DNA of 64,000 bases, taken from Aureococcus anophagefferens (taxonomy: Eukaryota > Sar > Pelagophyceae > Pelagomonadales > Pelagomonadaceae). Of this stretch, positions 55,805 to 64,000 are shown in pieces. The translations under genes were made by a program, and so were the position numbers. Under the pieces are notes generated by a model. That model had not been told where the DNA came from. It searched no databases and was given only the letters and a program-made list of their open reading frames with translations. Position 1 is the stretch's first letter. The number at the start of each line of letters is the position of its first letter. The stretch is from NCBI RefSeq assembly GCF_000186865.1, contig NW_008705561.1, positions 373,711-437,710 of the forward strand, written 5' to 3'.

Positions 55805-57025
55805 TCAATCCCCGACGTAGACGCGGTGGACGTCGTCGACGAGCTTGCCGAGCTTGCCGCCCTTGTCGACCTTGTCGCCCGCGTGGGTCCCGACGCTCTT
55901 CTGGATGCGGTGCTTCTCCATGTTCTTGCGGAAGGTCGCGTACTTCTTCACGTTGATGAGCTTGGAGTAGGTCGCGGCGTCGCGCTGGATGTTGGGCCCC
56001 TCGCCGGGCTTGCGGCTCGGCCGGTAGGTGACGTTCGTCGACGAGAAGCGCTCCTTCTCGGCCTGCTCGAGGTCCTTCATGTACTCCGAGTTCTCGAGCT
56101 TCTGGAGCCGCTCGGCCTCCTCGGACGCGGCCGTCGCCTCGCGGTCCTGCGCGAGCATGATGGACGTGCGCCGGTTGACGGCCTCGACGTCCTTGTGCCG
56201 CATGGACATGCGGCCGCCGTTGAAGGAGATGGACTGCTCGAGCGTCGCCTTGGCCTTGGGCGTCGCCGCGGCCTCGTCGGCCTTCTCCTGCGCGGACTTG
56301 GCGACCTCCTCGTCGCGCATGGAGTCGCCGACGTGCTGGAGCGAGCCGCCCTCCATGTAGCACCGGTCCATCTCGCGCAGCTTTTCCAGCAGGTCGTCCT
56401 GGCGCTCGCAGCGGCGGTCGATGTGCTTCACCCAGAACTTCACGCCCAGGATCGCGTTGTGCAGGATCTCCTGCATCTCGAAGGCCGGCGCGACGAGCAT
56501 GGGGTAGGTGTTGCAGCGCGTCACGAACTCCTCGCGCGTGATCATGCCCGACTCCGTGAAGTCGCACTTGTCGAGCGCCTCGAGGACCCGCTGCGTCAGC
56601 GGCCGGTCGTAGACGTAGTTCACGAGCGCGACGAACTCGTTCATCTCGAGGTAGCCCGACCCGTCCTCGTCGAAGATCGCAAAAATAAAATGCAGGAGGT
56701 GGACCTTCTGCATGCTGCAGTAGTTGTAGACGGCCGCGGTGTACTCGAGCACGTCGAGGCTCATCTTGTCCGGGGGCTCGTTGTCCATGATCGTCATGGC
56801 CCGCCGGTTGAACACCGTGTCGGCGACGGCGTAGTGGTTGAAGAGCTCCATGGACGTGATCTGGCCGCTGCGATCAATATCAATATTGTTGAACTCCCAG
56901 GCGATGCGCCAGACGACGCGCGCGTCGATCTCGCAGACGAGCATGAGGTGGCGCAGCTTGATGTACTGGCTCGGCGTGATGCGCAGCCGCTTCGCCGTGA
57001 GCGTCATGCTGTAGACGATGCCCAT
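55805..57025 (-). CDS. EF-hand calcium-binding protein, possibly N-myristoylated
   Basis: 406 residues from ATG 57025. It begins MGIVYS, a possible N-myristoylation site. The first EF-hand loop is DIDRSGQITSME (about 50-61), the second DEDGSGYLEMNE (about 117-128), both with standard Ca ligands. A third, weaker EF-like segment (CDFTESGMITREEF) lacks some ligands. The second half is charged and helical with Lys/Glu/Arg runs (KLENSEYMKDLEQAEKERF), ending in Lys/Gly/Asp-rich sequence. The layout resembles calcineurin-B/CBL-like sensors with an added C-terminal extension. It is divergent from the 57227 gene (201 bp). Confidence 0.82.
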   Translation of the reverse strand: MGIVYSMTLTAKRLRITPSQYIKLRHLMLVCEIDARVVWRIAWEFNNIDIDRSGQITSMELFNHYAVADTVFNRRAMTIMDNEPPDKMSLDVLEYTAAVYNYCSMQKVHLLHFIFAIFDEDGSGYLEMNEFVALVNYVYDRPLTQRVLEALDKCDFTESGMITREEFVTRCNTYPMLVAPAFEMQEILHNAILGVKFWVKHIDRRCERQDDLLEKLREMDRCYMEGGSLQHVGDSMRDEEVAKSAQEKADEAAATPKAKATLEQSISFNGGRMSMRHKDVEAVNRRTSIMLAQDREATAASEEAERLQKLENSEYMKDLEQAEKERFSSTNVTYRPSRKPGEGPNIQRDAATYSKLINVKKYATFRKNMEKHRIQKSVGTHAGDKVDKGGKLGKLVDDVHRVYVGD

Positions 57026-57226
57026 GATCGATGCTATCTAAATCGAGACCCGGGGCTGGCGTGGGGAGGACGGCGCATTGCAGCGCACGGTCGATTCGAC
57101 GGGGCAGCCACGGCAACCAGGTCGTAGGTGCATTTGTGGTGAAGCGCTTGCCACACAGCGAGCTCTGGCCTCGTCTTAGAGGCGCCAGCGCAGCGCGACG
57201 CACCGCGCGCGCAGCACCGCGCTGAC

Positions 57227-57853
57227 ATGTCGAGCTTCCTGAGGAACCTCTTCTCCAAGGTCGTGCAGCGCGGCGCCGCCGCCGCCGAGCCGCCGCCGGC
57301 GCCGCCGCCCAAGTGGTCCCAGGCGGGCCTGCCGCCGATGACCAAGTTCCGGCCGCCGACGAAGGACGGCCGGGCGCCCCAGTCCGCCGGCGACATCGAC
57401 CCGAAGCTGTTGGCCGAGCTCTACAAGATGGGCCCCGCGCTCAAGACCGAGACGTCGCAGCCGACGGCGCCGCCGACGAGCGAGGAGCGGTCGCGCAAGG
57501 CCCGCTACGGCAAGCTGCGCCAGACGGAGGCGCCGCCCGAGGGCCGCCTCGTCGAGGCCGACGTCATCCACTTCCTGGACTGGCGCGGGTCGCGGACGTC
57601 GCCGGACGTCGCGTCGTTCGCGGCCGCGCTCGGCGGCGGGCCGGACGCGGAGGCGACGGCGCGCGCGCTCGCGCGCGACTTCGGCCACCCGCAGATCCAG
57701 GAGGACCGGGGCGTGCGCATCGGCCTCTGGGGCGCCGGCTCCGTCGCCGACGGCGTCATCCACGCGCTCCCGGCCGGCGGGGAGCCGCGGCCCGCGGCGA
57801 CGCCCCGGCCGCTGCCGGGACGCCGCGCTAGGCCGCCGCCCGAGGACTCTTAG
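57227..57853 (+). CDS. Small protein of unknown function
   Basis: 208 residues from ATG 57227. It starts MSSFLRNLFSKVVQRG, a short amphipathic basic leader of mitochondrial-presequence type. The centre has KWSQAGLPPMTKFRPPTKDG and a helical ARALARDFGHPQIQED. The end is Pro/Arg-rich. I do not recognise the family. The TAG at 57851-57853 overlaps the convergent stop of the zinc-finger gene by three bases (57850-57853 region). Confidence 0.6.
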   Translation: MSSFLRNLFSKVVQRGAAAAEPPPAPPPKWSQAGLPPMTKFRPPTKDGRAPQSAGDIDPKLLAELYKMGPALKTETSQPTAPPTSEERSRKARYGKLRQTEAPPEGRLVEADVIHFLDWRGSRTSPDVASFAAALGGGPDAEATARALARDFGHPQIQEDRGVRIGLWGAGSVADGVIHALPAGGEPRPAATPRPLPGRRARPPPEDS

Positions 57854-59977
57854 ACTCGTCTGTAGATCATGCCCCGGGCGCAGGCCTTCTCGACGGCGGC
57901 GTCGAGGCCGCGGCCCGCGTAGTCGACGTGGCGGTCGCGCGCCGCGCGGAGCCGTCGCGGCCGCGCGGGCGGCGACGGGCCCGCGGGCGACGACTCCGAA
58001 GACGTGCCGTCGTAGGGCGGCGGCTCGGCCCGCTTCGGCGGCGTGTCCGGCGTTCGCTTGCGCTTCGGCGGCGGCCGCGGCCGCGGCGGCGCGCGGCGCG
58101 GCGGCGGCGCCGCGGGCCGCGGCGCCATGGCCTCGGCGAAGATGGCGGCGTGGAGGTCGGCGACGGCGGCGAAGGCGCCGGCGCGGACGCGGCCGGCGAA
58201 GCCCTCGAGGAAGGCCCGCTGCCGGCCGTCCGCCGCGGCCGCGACGAGCTGCGACAGCGCGGCGACCTGGTCCTCGGGCGCCGGGGCCGCCGGCGCCGCG
58301 CGGGCCTCGCGCTGGAGGCGCTTGCGCTCGCGGCGGTCCCGGCGCTCGGCCTTGCGCTCGCGGAGCCGCGCGCGCTCGGCCTTGCGCGCCGCGCGGCCCG
58401 CCGCCCGGTCCGCGCGGTCCGCGGCCGCGCCGTCGTCGCCGCCGCCGTCGGAGAAGCGGGGGAAGTCGTCGTCGCCGCCGTCGCGGGGCGGCGCCGCCTC
58501 GACGGCGTCGACGGACTCGCGCCGCGGCAGCGCGAAGCCGCTCCCGTCGGACCAGCGGTCCGCGTCGTCGTCGGCCGGCGGCGCCTCGGCGGCCCACTGG
58601 CGCTGCGTCGGCGGCTCGGCCGAATCGTTCCACTGGCGCTGCGTCGCCGGCTCGACCTCGTCCCGCCGCGTCGGCGGCTCGACCTCGTCCCGCCGCGTCG
58701 GCGGCTCGACCTCGCCCCGCTGCGTCGGCGGCTCGACTTCGTCCCGCCGCGCCGACAACTCGACCTCGTCCCGCCGCGCCGGCGGCTCCCGCGGCTCGTC
58801 GGCCGCCGCGGGCTCGTCGTCCCCCGGCTCGTCGAGGCGCGTCCGGTCCGAGTCGGACCCCGCGGCGTCCGGCGCGTCGAGGGTCACCTTGATCTCCACG
58901 GGCGGCCGCGGCGCCGGCGCCACGGCCGGGGCCCAGACGTTCGTCGCGCGCGGCGCGCCGGCCGCGAGGTCCCAGGTCCCGTCGCCGGTCCGCGCCACGC
59001 GGAGGGGCACCGCCGCATCGACGCGGCCGCCGCGCCGGCCCGCGGCCCACCTAGGCACCGCGTCGTCACGGAAAAGGAAAAAGGGGCGGGACGCCGGCGC
59101 GCGCAGCGACGCGAAGACGCCGGCCGACGGGTGCGGCGCGGGGCCCGAGGAGTCCTCGCGGCCGTCGTCCGACGACTCCGACGACGACTCCGACTCGACG
59201 ACGGCCGCGGCGTGCGGCACCGCCGCCGCCGCGCCGTCCGACGCCTACGGCGACGCGCGTCCGGCGGAATCGCGAAACGGAAGCGACGGGCGCGGCGCCG
59301 CGCGGCGTCGACCCGCGACGGGTTCCGGCGGCACTTGTGCGTCTCGTGGCGCCGGCAGCCCGTGAAGTTCGCGAGCGTGTAGCACGCCCCGCAGCGGTAC
59401 GCGCAGCCGATGAGCCTGCGCGCGGAATCGTCCATCGAGACGCGTCGCGGCCGCGGCGGGGCCGCGCGGTCGGCGGGGCGCCGGGGCGCCACGTCTTCTC
59501 GCACTGCGGGCAGCGCCAGAGGAGCCGCTCCGGCGCTTTCTCGCGGACGTCCTTCGCGGACGGCGGCTTGACGCGCTGCCGGCCCTCGTCGTCGAGGTCG
59601 GGCGCGGTCGCGACGCGGCACGCGTAGCACACGGGCACGGGCTCGTCGGCCGGCGGGGCGGCGACGGGCCGGCAGACCGTCGCGGCGGCGCGCGGCGGCG
59701 GCGGGGCGACGGCGGGCCGGGGCGTCGCCGCGGGCGCCTCGCGCGGCGCGGCGTCGACGGCGGAACCGCGCTCCGACGACGACGCGCTCGCGGTGATTCG
59801 CGTCACCCCCGACGCGTCGGCCGGCGTCGGCGCGGCGTCGTTGAAGGACGAGTCCTGCGACAGTCGGACGAAGGCCGAGTGGGCCGGGAGCGCTTTGAAC
59901 GTGTTCGTGACGTCCTCGTCGCACTGACTTTCGTCCTGCGACGGCCCGAACCACTGGCTCTCCTGCGACTGCGACAT
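57850..59977 (-). CDS. Multi-zinc-finger protein with a 9-residue repeat region
   Basis: Exons 59977-59493, 59415-59313 and 59244-57850 give 660 residues. Exon 1 starts MSQSQESQWFGPSQDES and holds CYAC and CPQC (a zinc ribbon). Intron 59492-59416 (77 nt, GTGGCG...GCAG) joins it to CAYRCGACYTLANFTGCRRH and ETHKC. Intron 59312-59245 (68 nt, GTCGAC...GTAG) joins that to a long charged region. The last exon has no in-frame ATG start, supporting the join. It contains a tandem unit of nine residues (RDEVEPPTR-like), five to six copies near 58610-58790, a basic Arg/Lys helix and a Pro-rich tail. It is probably a nuclear DNA/RNA-associated protein; family not recognised. Confidence 0.62.
58610..58790. 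repeat. 27-bp coding tandem repeat
   Basis: Five to six imperfect copies of a 27-base unit inside the zinc-finger gene, encoding (on the minus strand) the nine-residue unit with consensus RRDEVEPPT. The frame is kept through all copies, so copy-number change would alter only protein length. Confidence 0.8.
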
Positions 59978-60170
59978 CGCGCGCGTGGTCGCGGTGCACG
60001 ACGCGTCGGAGGAGGAGGAGCGGCGGGCGTTTGCGGGGGCGTCGAGGGGGCGGGCGAGGCGTCGATGAGGGCGGCGCCGAAGAAGTCGCTTAAAATCTCC
60101 ACTTAGAGGGTAAGCAGCCGACAGTGCCGCCGCGCCCCGCCCGGCATAAGCATGGAATGCTCGTAAGGGG

Positions 60171-62360
60171 ATGTCTGATTTCATCGACTTTGAGGTGGTG
60201 AGTTCCGACGACGAGGAGGACAGCGGCGCGAGCTTCAGCCACTGCGGCCCGGATGGCGCGTGGACGCCCTACCCGCGGTCGCAGTGCGCCACCATCGACC
60301 GCGCCATGGCGAAGCGGCCCGCCGGCGGCGCCGTGCAGCTCTCGCGCCACCTGCCCTTCGAGATCCGCTGGGGCGCCGAGGCCGTGAGCGCGCGCATGCC
60401 CCAACCGCCGCGGAGCCGCATGATCCAGGTCAACGCGCGGTCGCAGAACACGCGCGTCGTCCGCCGGGACCCGACGCCCAAGGACGAGCTCGCGGAGCTC
60501 ATGGGCCGGCGCGAGCTGTCGCCGCGGTCCGTCGGGCGCGTGAAGCGGCTCATGTCGCAGCAGAGCGGCGGCGCCTCGGCCGACGCGCCGCGGACGCCCG
60601 GGCGCGACGACGACGACGACTACCGGCTCCGGCGCAAGGCGGAGCTCCGCCGGCTCGTGGAGAAGAAACAGCTCAACGCCGCGGAGAAGCTCCGCGTCCA
60701 GCACCTGAGCGCGTACCTCGGCGGGAAGCTCTCGTTCTGCCCCGGCGACGAGCGCGCGCGGAGGGAGGGCTGGCCCGCGCTCCGGGGGTCGGCCGCGCGG
60801 CGGACCCGGGGCCCCCTGGGCTGGTCCCGCGAGGCCACCCGCTGGTTCGTCCTCGGCCGGGCCGACGGCGAGCCCGGCGGCGCGGAGCTCGACTGGACGC
60901 TGCGCTGGTTCGACGACGAGGCGGCCTTCGCGCGGGGCGACGCGCCGCGCGGCGCCGCGTCGCTCCGCCACGGCGACGCGGAGCTCCGGGGCGAGGGCGC
61001 GGACATCGAGGTGCGCGTGTCCGGCGGCGACGGCTTCGCCCTGGGCTTCGACGACGGCGCGGACCGCACGCGGTGGTGGCGCGCGCTCGCGACGACGATC
61101 GCGAGGACGCGGCAGCTCGTCGACGACGGCGGCGCGCCGCTGCGCGCGGGCGCCGCGAAGCGCGACGGCGACGACGCGCCGTCGGCGCTCGAGGCCGCCG
61201 GCGCCGCCGTCTACGGGTCCCTCTTCGGCGTCGAGCCGCGCGCGCCGAGGCGGCGGGAAAGAGCGTTGAGCGTCGACGGCGGCGACCGCGGCCGCGCGGG
61301 CGAGGCCAAGGAGGCGTACCAGCAGGTCGTCAAGCTCATCATCCGCCCCCCGCGCGCGAGCTACGGCCCCGCGGACCTCGGCCCGTCGAAATTCATGTTC
61401 CCGCGCCGGTTCCTCGAGCCCGGCGTCGTCGGCGTCGAGCGCGTCGACTTTTCCGTGACGAACAAGTTCGACTACGCCCTGCAGGTGTCGCACTGGCGGC
61501 CCGAGCACCGGCCGCCGAAGCAGACGCCCTGCATCCTGTACCTCCACGGCGACGCGTCGTGCCGCGTCGAGGCGCTCCAGGTGCTCAAGCTCGCGCTCGA
61601 GCTGGGCGCGTCGCTCTGCGCGGTCGACTGCGGCGGCTCCGGCCTCAGCGACGGCGAGTTCGTGAGCCTGGGCTACTACGAGCGCCACGACGCGCTCGCC
61701 GTGCTCGACGAGCTGCGCGCGGCGGAGCTCTGCGACGGCAACGTCGCCTTGTGGGGGCGGTCCATGGGCGCGGTCGCGGCGATTCTCGCCGCGTCGACGC
61801 TGGATCCCTTGGTGTCCTGCGTCGTCGCCGACAGCCCCTTTAGCTCGCTGCCGGACCTGTGCCACGACCTGCTGGACAAGCACGTGAAGACGGGGCTCCT
61901 CGTCGACGCGGCGATCGAGGTCGTCTCCGCGTCCGTGGCCTACCGCGCGGGCTTCAACGTCCGCGACGTCGACGCGGAGGACGCGATCCCCGCCTGCGTC
62001 TGCCCCGTCTGCCTCGTCCACGGCGACGAGGACACGTTCGTGCGCGTCGACCACAGCCGGCGCCTCCTCGCGGCCGCGACGGCCGCGCCGGAGACCAAGT
62101 TCGTGCCCCACGCGGGCGGCAAGCACGACTCGCGGCGGCCCGACGCCGTGCTGAGCGCCGCCGCGGCCTTCCTGCTGCGCCACCTCCGCCGCGAGGCCGG
62201 CGGCGCCAAGGCCGAGCGCGAGCTCGCGAGCTGCCTCGCCGTCTACGAGACGCCCATCTCCGCGCCGCCCTGGGCCGGCGCCTCGGCCTTCACGTCCGGC
62301 GCGACCGCGAAGCGCCAGTCCCAGGTCAAGGGCGCCCTCGGGCGGGCCTTTCGGTTCTGA
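60171..62360 (+). CDS. WWE-PH-alpha/beta-hydrolase fusion protein
   Basis: 729 residues from ATG 60171. After an acidic leader, residues about 25-105 look like a WWE domain: GAWTPYPRSQCATIDRAM, FEIRWG and MIQVNARSQNTRVVRR. A basic helical linker follows, then a PH-like region (about 205-310) ending in the invariant-Trp helix DRTRWWRALATTIA. The C-terminal half (about 420-690) is a serine hydrolase: PCILYLHGDASC, nucleophile elbow GRSMG, catalytic Asp in VHGDEDTF and His in GGKHDS. WWE domains usually bind ADP-ribose or appear in ubiquitin and PARP proteins. The mix suggests an esterase or peptidase recruited by modified protein and lipid. It is divergent from the zinc-finger gene (193 bp). 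Confidence 0.72.
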   Translation: MSDFIDFEVVSSDDEEDSGASFSHCGPDGAWTPYPRSQCATIDRAMAKRPAGGAVQLSRHLPFEIRWGAEAVSARMPQPPRSRMIQVNARSQNTRVVRRDPTPKDELAELMGRRELSPRSVGRVKRLMSQQSGGASADAPRTPGRDDDDDYRLRRKAELRRLVEKKQLNAAEKLRVQHLSAYLGGKLSFCPGDERARREGWPALRGSAARRTRGPLGWSREATRWFVLGRADGEPGGAELDWTLRWFDDEAAFARGDAPRGAASLRHGDAELRGEGADIEVRVSGGDGFALGFDDGADRTRWWRALATTIARTRQLVDDGGAPLRAGAAKRDGDDAPSALEAAGAAVYGSLFGVEPRAPRRRERALSVDGGDRGRAGEAKEAYQQVVKLIIRPPRASYGPADLGPSKFMFPRRFLEPGVVGVERVDFSVTNKFDYALQVSHWRPEHRPPKQTPCILYLHGDASCRVEALQVLKLALELGASLCAVDCGGSGLSDGEFVSLGYYERHDALAVLDELRAAELCDGNVALWGRSMGAVAAILAASTLDPLVSCVVADSPFSSLPDLCHDLLDKHVKTGLLVDAAIEVVSASVAYRAGFNVRDVDAEDAIPACVCPVCLVHGDEDTFVRVDHSRRLLAAATAAPETKFVPHAGGKHDSRRPDAVLSAAAAFLLRHLRREAGGAKAERELASCLAVYETPISAPPWAGASAFTSGATAKRQSQVKGALGRAFRF

Positions 62361-62493
62361 CGTGTGTAAGATGTTCGCTTTCAAGCTGGCTTCAAGGTGG
62401 TTGTTGCCGCTCGACTCGACCTCACTCAGCTTTGCAGTGCCGCAAGGTGAGTGCGCGCCGCTTCCGCGCCGTGGCCTGACCGCCGCTGCAGCC

Positions 62494-63543
62494 ATGACGG
62501 GCCGGCGGCTCGCCGCCGCGCTGCTCGCGTCCATCGCTTTCACGTACACGCCGCAGAACCGGCGACCAACGAAGCAGCGCACCGCGCCGCCACCAACCAC
62601 CAGCACGGACCGCGTCGTCGCCATCGGGGACGTCCACGGCGACCTCGAGGCGCTGCGGAGCTGCCTGCGGCTGTCCGGGCTCGTGGACCGCGAGGACGCC
62701 TGGGTCGCGGCGCCGGGCGCGACGTTGGTCTCTTGCGGCGACGTGCTCGACCGCGGCGACGGCGACTGGGATTGTTTGACGTACCTCGCGGACCTCAAGA
62801 CGCGCGCCACGGACGCGGGCGGCGACGTGCACCTCGTGTTGGGCAACCACGAGGTGCTCAACGTGCTCGGCGACGTGCGCTTCGCGTCGCGGGGCGCGTT
62901 GGTGAGGTGCGCGTGCGAGACGGACCCGGGCCGGTCGCCCGGGTCGCGCGACGACGAGTGGCTCGTGGCCGCGCGGAAGCGCGCCTTCGCGCCGGGTTCG
63001 GGCGAGGGCGCGAGGCTGCTGGCGGCGCTCTGCGGCGACGCGCCCGTGGCGCGGGTCTGCGGCGACACGCTCTTCTGCCACGGCGGCCTCCACGTCGTCG
63101 CTCTCACCGTCGGCGCGGCCGCGCGGCGCAAGGCGCGCGGCGGCGACGCGCCGGGCCCCGGCGCCGGCTCCCGCGCCTTGCTCGACGCGCTCAACGGCGA
63201 CGCGGCGCGGTGGCTCGGCGGCGCGGGCCGCCTGCCGCCCGCGCTGTCGCCGTCGCCGAGCTCGCCCGTCTGGAGCCGGTCCTACTCGCATCCGGCGGGC
63301 GCGGAGCCGTCGCCGCGCCAGTGCGGCGACGCGCGGTCGGCGCTCGACGCCCTCGGCTGCGCGCGCATGGTCGTCGGCCACACGCCCCAGCTCAACCAGG
63401 GCATCAACGCGTGCTGCGACGACAGCGTCTTCCGCATCGACACCGGGCTGAGCGCGTACTACGGCGGGCCCAAGGAGGTCCTCGAGCTCCGGCCGGGGAG
63501 GAGGCCCGCGGTGCTCCGCTCCGCGCCCCGCGGCTTCCTCTGA
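62494..63543 (+). CDS. Shewanella-like (SLP) metallophosphatase, probably plastid-targeted
   Basis: 349 residues. All metallophosphoesterase blocks are present: GDVHGDLEAL, GDVLDRGDGD, LGNHE, CHGGL and VVGHTP. The order and the long spacer between GNHE and GHTP fit Shewanella-like PPP-family phosphatases. The ATG at 62494 gives a leader (LAAALLASIAFTYTP) with a Phe at the signal cleavage, the heterokont plastid motif. Plant SLP1 is also chloroplastic. An earlier in-frame Met at 62371 is an alternative start. The predicted substrate is phosphoprotein. Confidence 0.85.
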   Translation: MTGRRLAAALLASIAFTYTPQNRRPTKQRTAPPPTTSTDRVVAIGDVHGDLEALRSCLRLSGLVDREDAWVAAPGATLVSCGDVLDRGDGDWDCLTYLADLKTRATDAGGDVHLVLGNHEVLNVLGDVRFASRGALVRCACETDPGRSPGSRDDEWLVAARKRAFAPGSGEGARLLAALCGDAPVARVCGDTLFCHGGLHVVALTVGAAARRKARGGDAPGPGAGSRALLDALNGDAARWLGGAGRLPPALSPSPSSPVWSRSYSHPAGAEPSPRQCGDARSALDALGCARMVVGHTPQLNQGINACCDDSVFRIDTGLSAYYGGPKEVLELRPGRRPAVLRSAPRGFL

Positions 63544-63658
63544 TCTGGGGAGCCCCAATTCGCAGGCCTCACGTAAATTCGTCTGTACCGTCGTTCGCGG
63601 CTGACAAAGTCGAAAAGCGCTTACCCCGGAGTCGGAGGGCGAGCGCGCGCGGTGTCCC

Positions 63659-64000
63659 CTAGGGCTGCCAGGTGCCCGGCTTCTCGACGGCGACCTCGAT
63701 CTCGACGGGCTTGGGGGGCAGCTTGGACGCTTTGGTCTTCGCCAACGAGTAGAGCAACACGCCGCCCATGGCGACGCTGGAGCCGATGATCTTGCGCGTG
63801 GACACCTGCTCGCCGAGGAAGAGCACCGCGGCCAGCAAGATCGCGACGCGCTTGAGCGAGTTGGCCACGGCGGCGGACACGGGGCTCAGCAGGTCCAGGA
63901 CGCGGAAGCCCATCTCGTTGTAGCCGTAGTAGAGGAAGCCGCACGCGACGAGCTGGCGCGCGAACGCGAGTTGATCGGGCATCTGTTGGAACGCCGCGAG
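63659..64000 (-). CDS. Plastid phosphate (triose-phosphate) translocator, C-terminal part
   Basis: The frame continues out of the right edge. The visible 113 residues carry FLYYGYNEMGFRVLDLLSP and SAAVANSLKRVAILLAAVLF, then GSSVAMGGVLLYSLAK, closely matching the last two to three helices of plastid triose-phosphate and related translocators. The Lys-Arg of the SLKRV segment contributes to substrate binding. The tail after the last helix is short and charged. The family exchanges C3/C6 sugar phosphates for phosphate across plastid envelopes. The start and targeting sequence lie outside the window. Confidence 0.85.
   Translation of the reverse strand, partial: LAAFQQMPDQLAFARQLVACGFLYYGYNEMGFRVLDLLSPVSAAVANSLKRVAILLAAVLFLGEQVSTRKIIGSSVAMGGVLLYSLAKTKASKLPPKPVEIEVAVEKPGTWQP

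Larger units (their letters stand above)
53901..55807. repeat. Tandem segmental duplication of about 975 bp (promoter, gene and 3' end)
   Basis: Two copies of an upstream block (42 bp, 53901-53942 and 54875-54916, one mismatch), a coding region and a downstream block. The downstream block, starting at gagccccgcgcgccgctttg, lies at 54792-54832 and 55767-55807. The second downstream block runs straight into the last codons of the convergent EF-hand gene. The first carries only a remnant of them, which shows the duplicated unit included that gene's end. Confidence 0.85.

Noticed and set aside
59066..60184. Zinc-finger gene starting at 60184
   Set aside because: It would overlap the divergent gene that starts at 60171 and begin with a sequence unlike the rest of the protein. 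The ATG at 59977 starts an acidic Ser/Gln-rich N-terminus.
1..64000. CRISPR arrays, rRNA and tRNA genes
   Set aside because: No regularly spaced repeat-spacer pattern, no rRNA-like conserved stretches and no cloverleaf with matching arms was recognised by eye. A tRNAscan run would be decisive for tRNAs.

Overview
The window is nuclear DNA from a very GC-rich, gene-dense eukaryotic microalga, most likely a stramenopile of the pelagophyte type (Aureococcus or a relative). This is inferred from several things together. Genes are closely packed on both strands with very high GC at third codon positions. Introns are short (about 50-100 nt) and spliced with G(T/C)GCG donors. Plastid-type leaders have a signal peptide followed by a Phe-containing (ASAF-like) cleavage motif. 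The UMP synthase has the OMPDC-OPRT domain order. Transposon-like introns (introner elements) are present, and one gene looks like a selenoprotein gene with its own SECIS hairpin. No rRNA, CRISPR or convincing tRNA was seen.

Layout. 1-3.4 kb: a partial methyltransferase-like gene, a plastid RRM protein, a uracil-DNA-glycosylase-like protein and a plastid DnaJ-type zinc-finger protein, then an AT-rich element with terminal inverted repeats (3483-3730). 3.8-15.3 kb: one uninterrupted minus-strand frame for a 3,815-residue armadillo-repeat protein. 15.6-21.7 kb: a PX-domain protein, a secreted lactonase-type propeller, the predicted selenoprotein (UGA at 18909) with a SECIS-like hairpin at 19311-19387, a DUF445 membrane protein and a CBM9-like protein. 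21.8-31.6 kb: a fusion of a bacterial-type periplasmic-binding domain to a Cys-loop ligand-gated channel, a patatin-like lipase, a full-size ABCG/PDR transporter and a sulfatase. The channel and sulfatase genes are each interrupted by a copy of the same introner. 31.6-45.3 kb: a ZNF830-like protein, a heat-shock-factor-type regulator, YHS, GT4 glycosyltransferase, two membrane proteins, a Costars protein, a CNG/EAG-like channel and two poorly known proteins. 45.3-64 kb: UMP synthase with a third introner, PLAC8, two kinases, aldo-keto reductase, CRAL-TRIO, a tandem pair of unknown paralogues, an EF-hand protein, a zinc-finger protein, a WWE-PH-hydrolase fusion, a Shewanella-like phosphatase and the end of a plastid phosphate-translocator gene.

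Neighbouring genes mostly have unrelated jobs, so this is not an operon-like system. Many are head-to-head pairs sharing 85-370 bp of upstream DNA, and convergent pairs are packed to the point that stop codons overlap. The strongest novelty signals are the selenoprotein/SECIS pair, the introner family that is spliced in either orientation, the binding-protein/Cys-loop channel fusion, the recurrent GC-AG introns and the higher-order armadillo array. Gene models were assembled by hand from frames, splice signals and family motifs. Exon edges without a codon-phase check are marked as uncertain.
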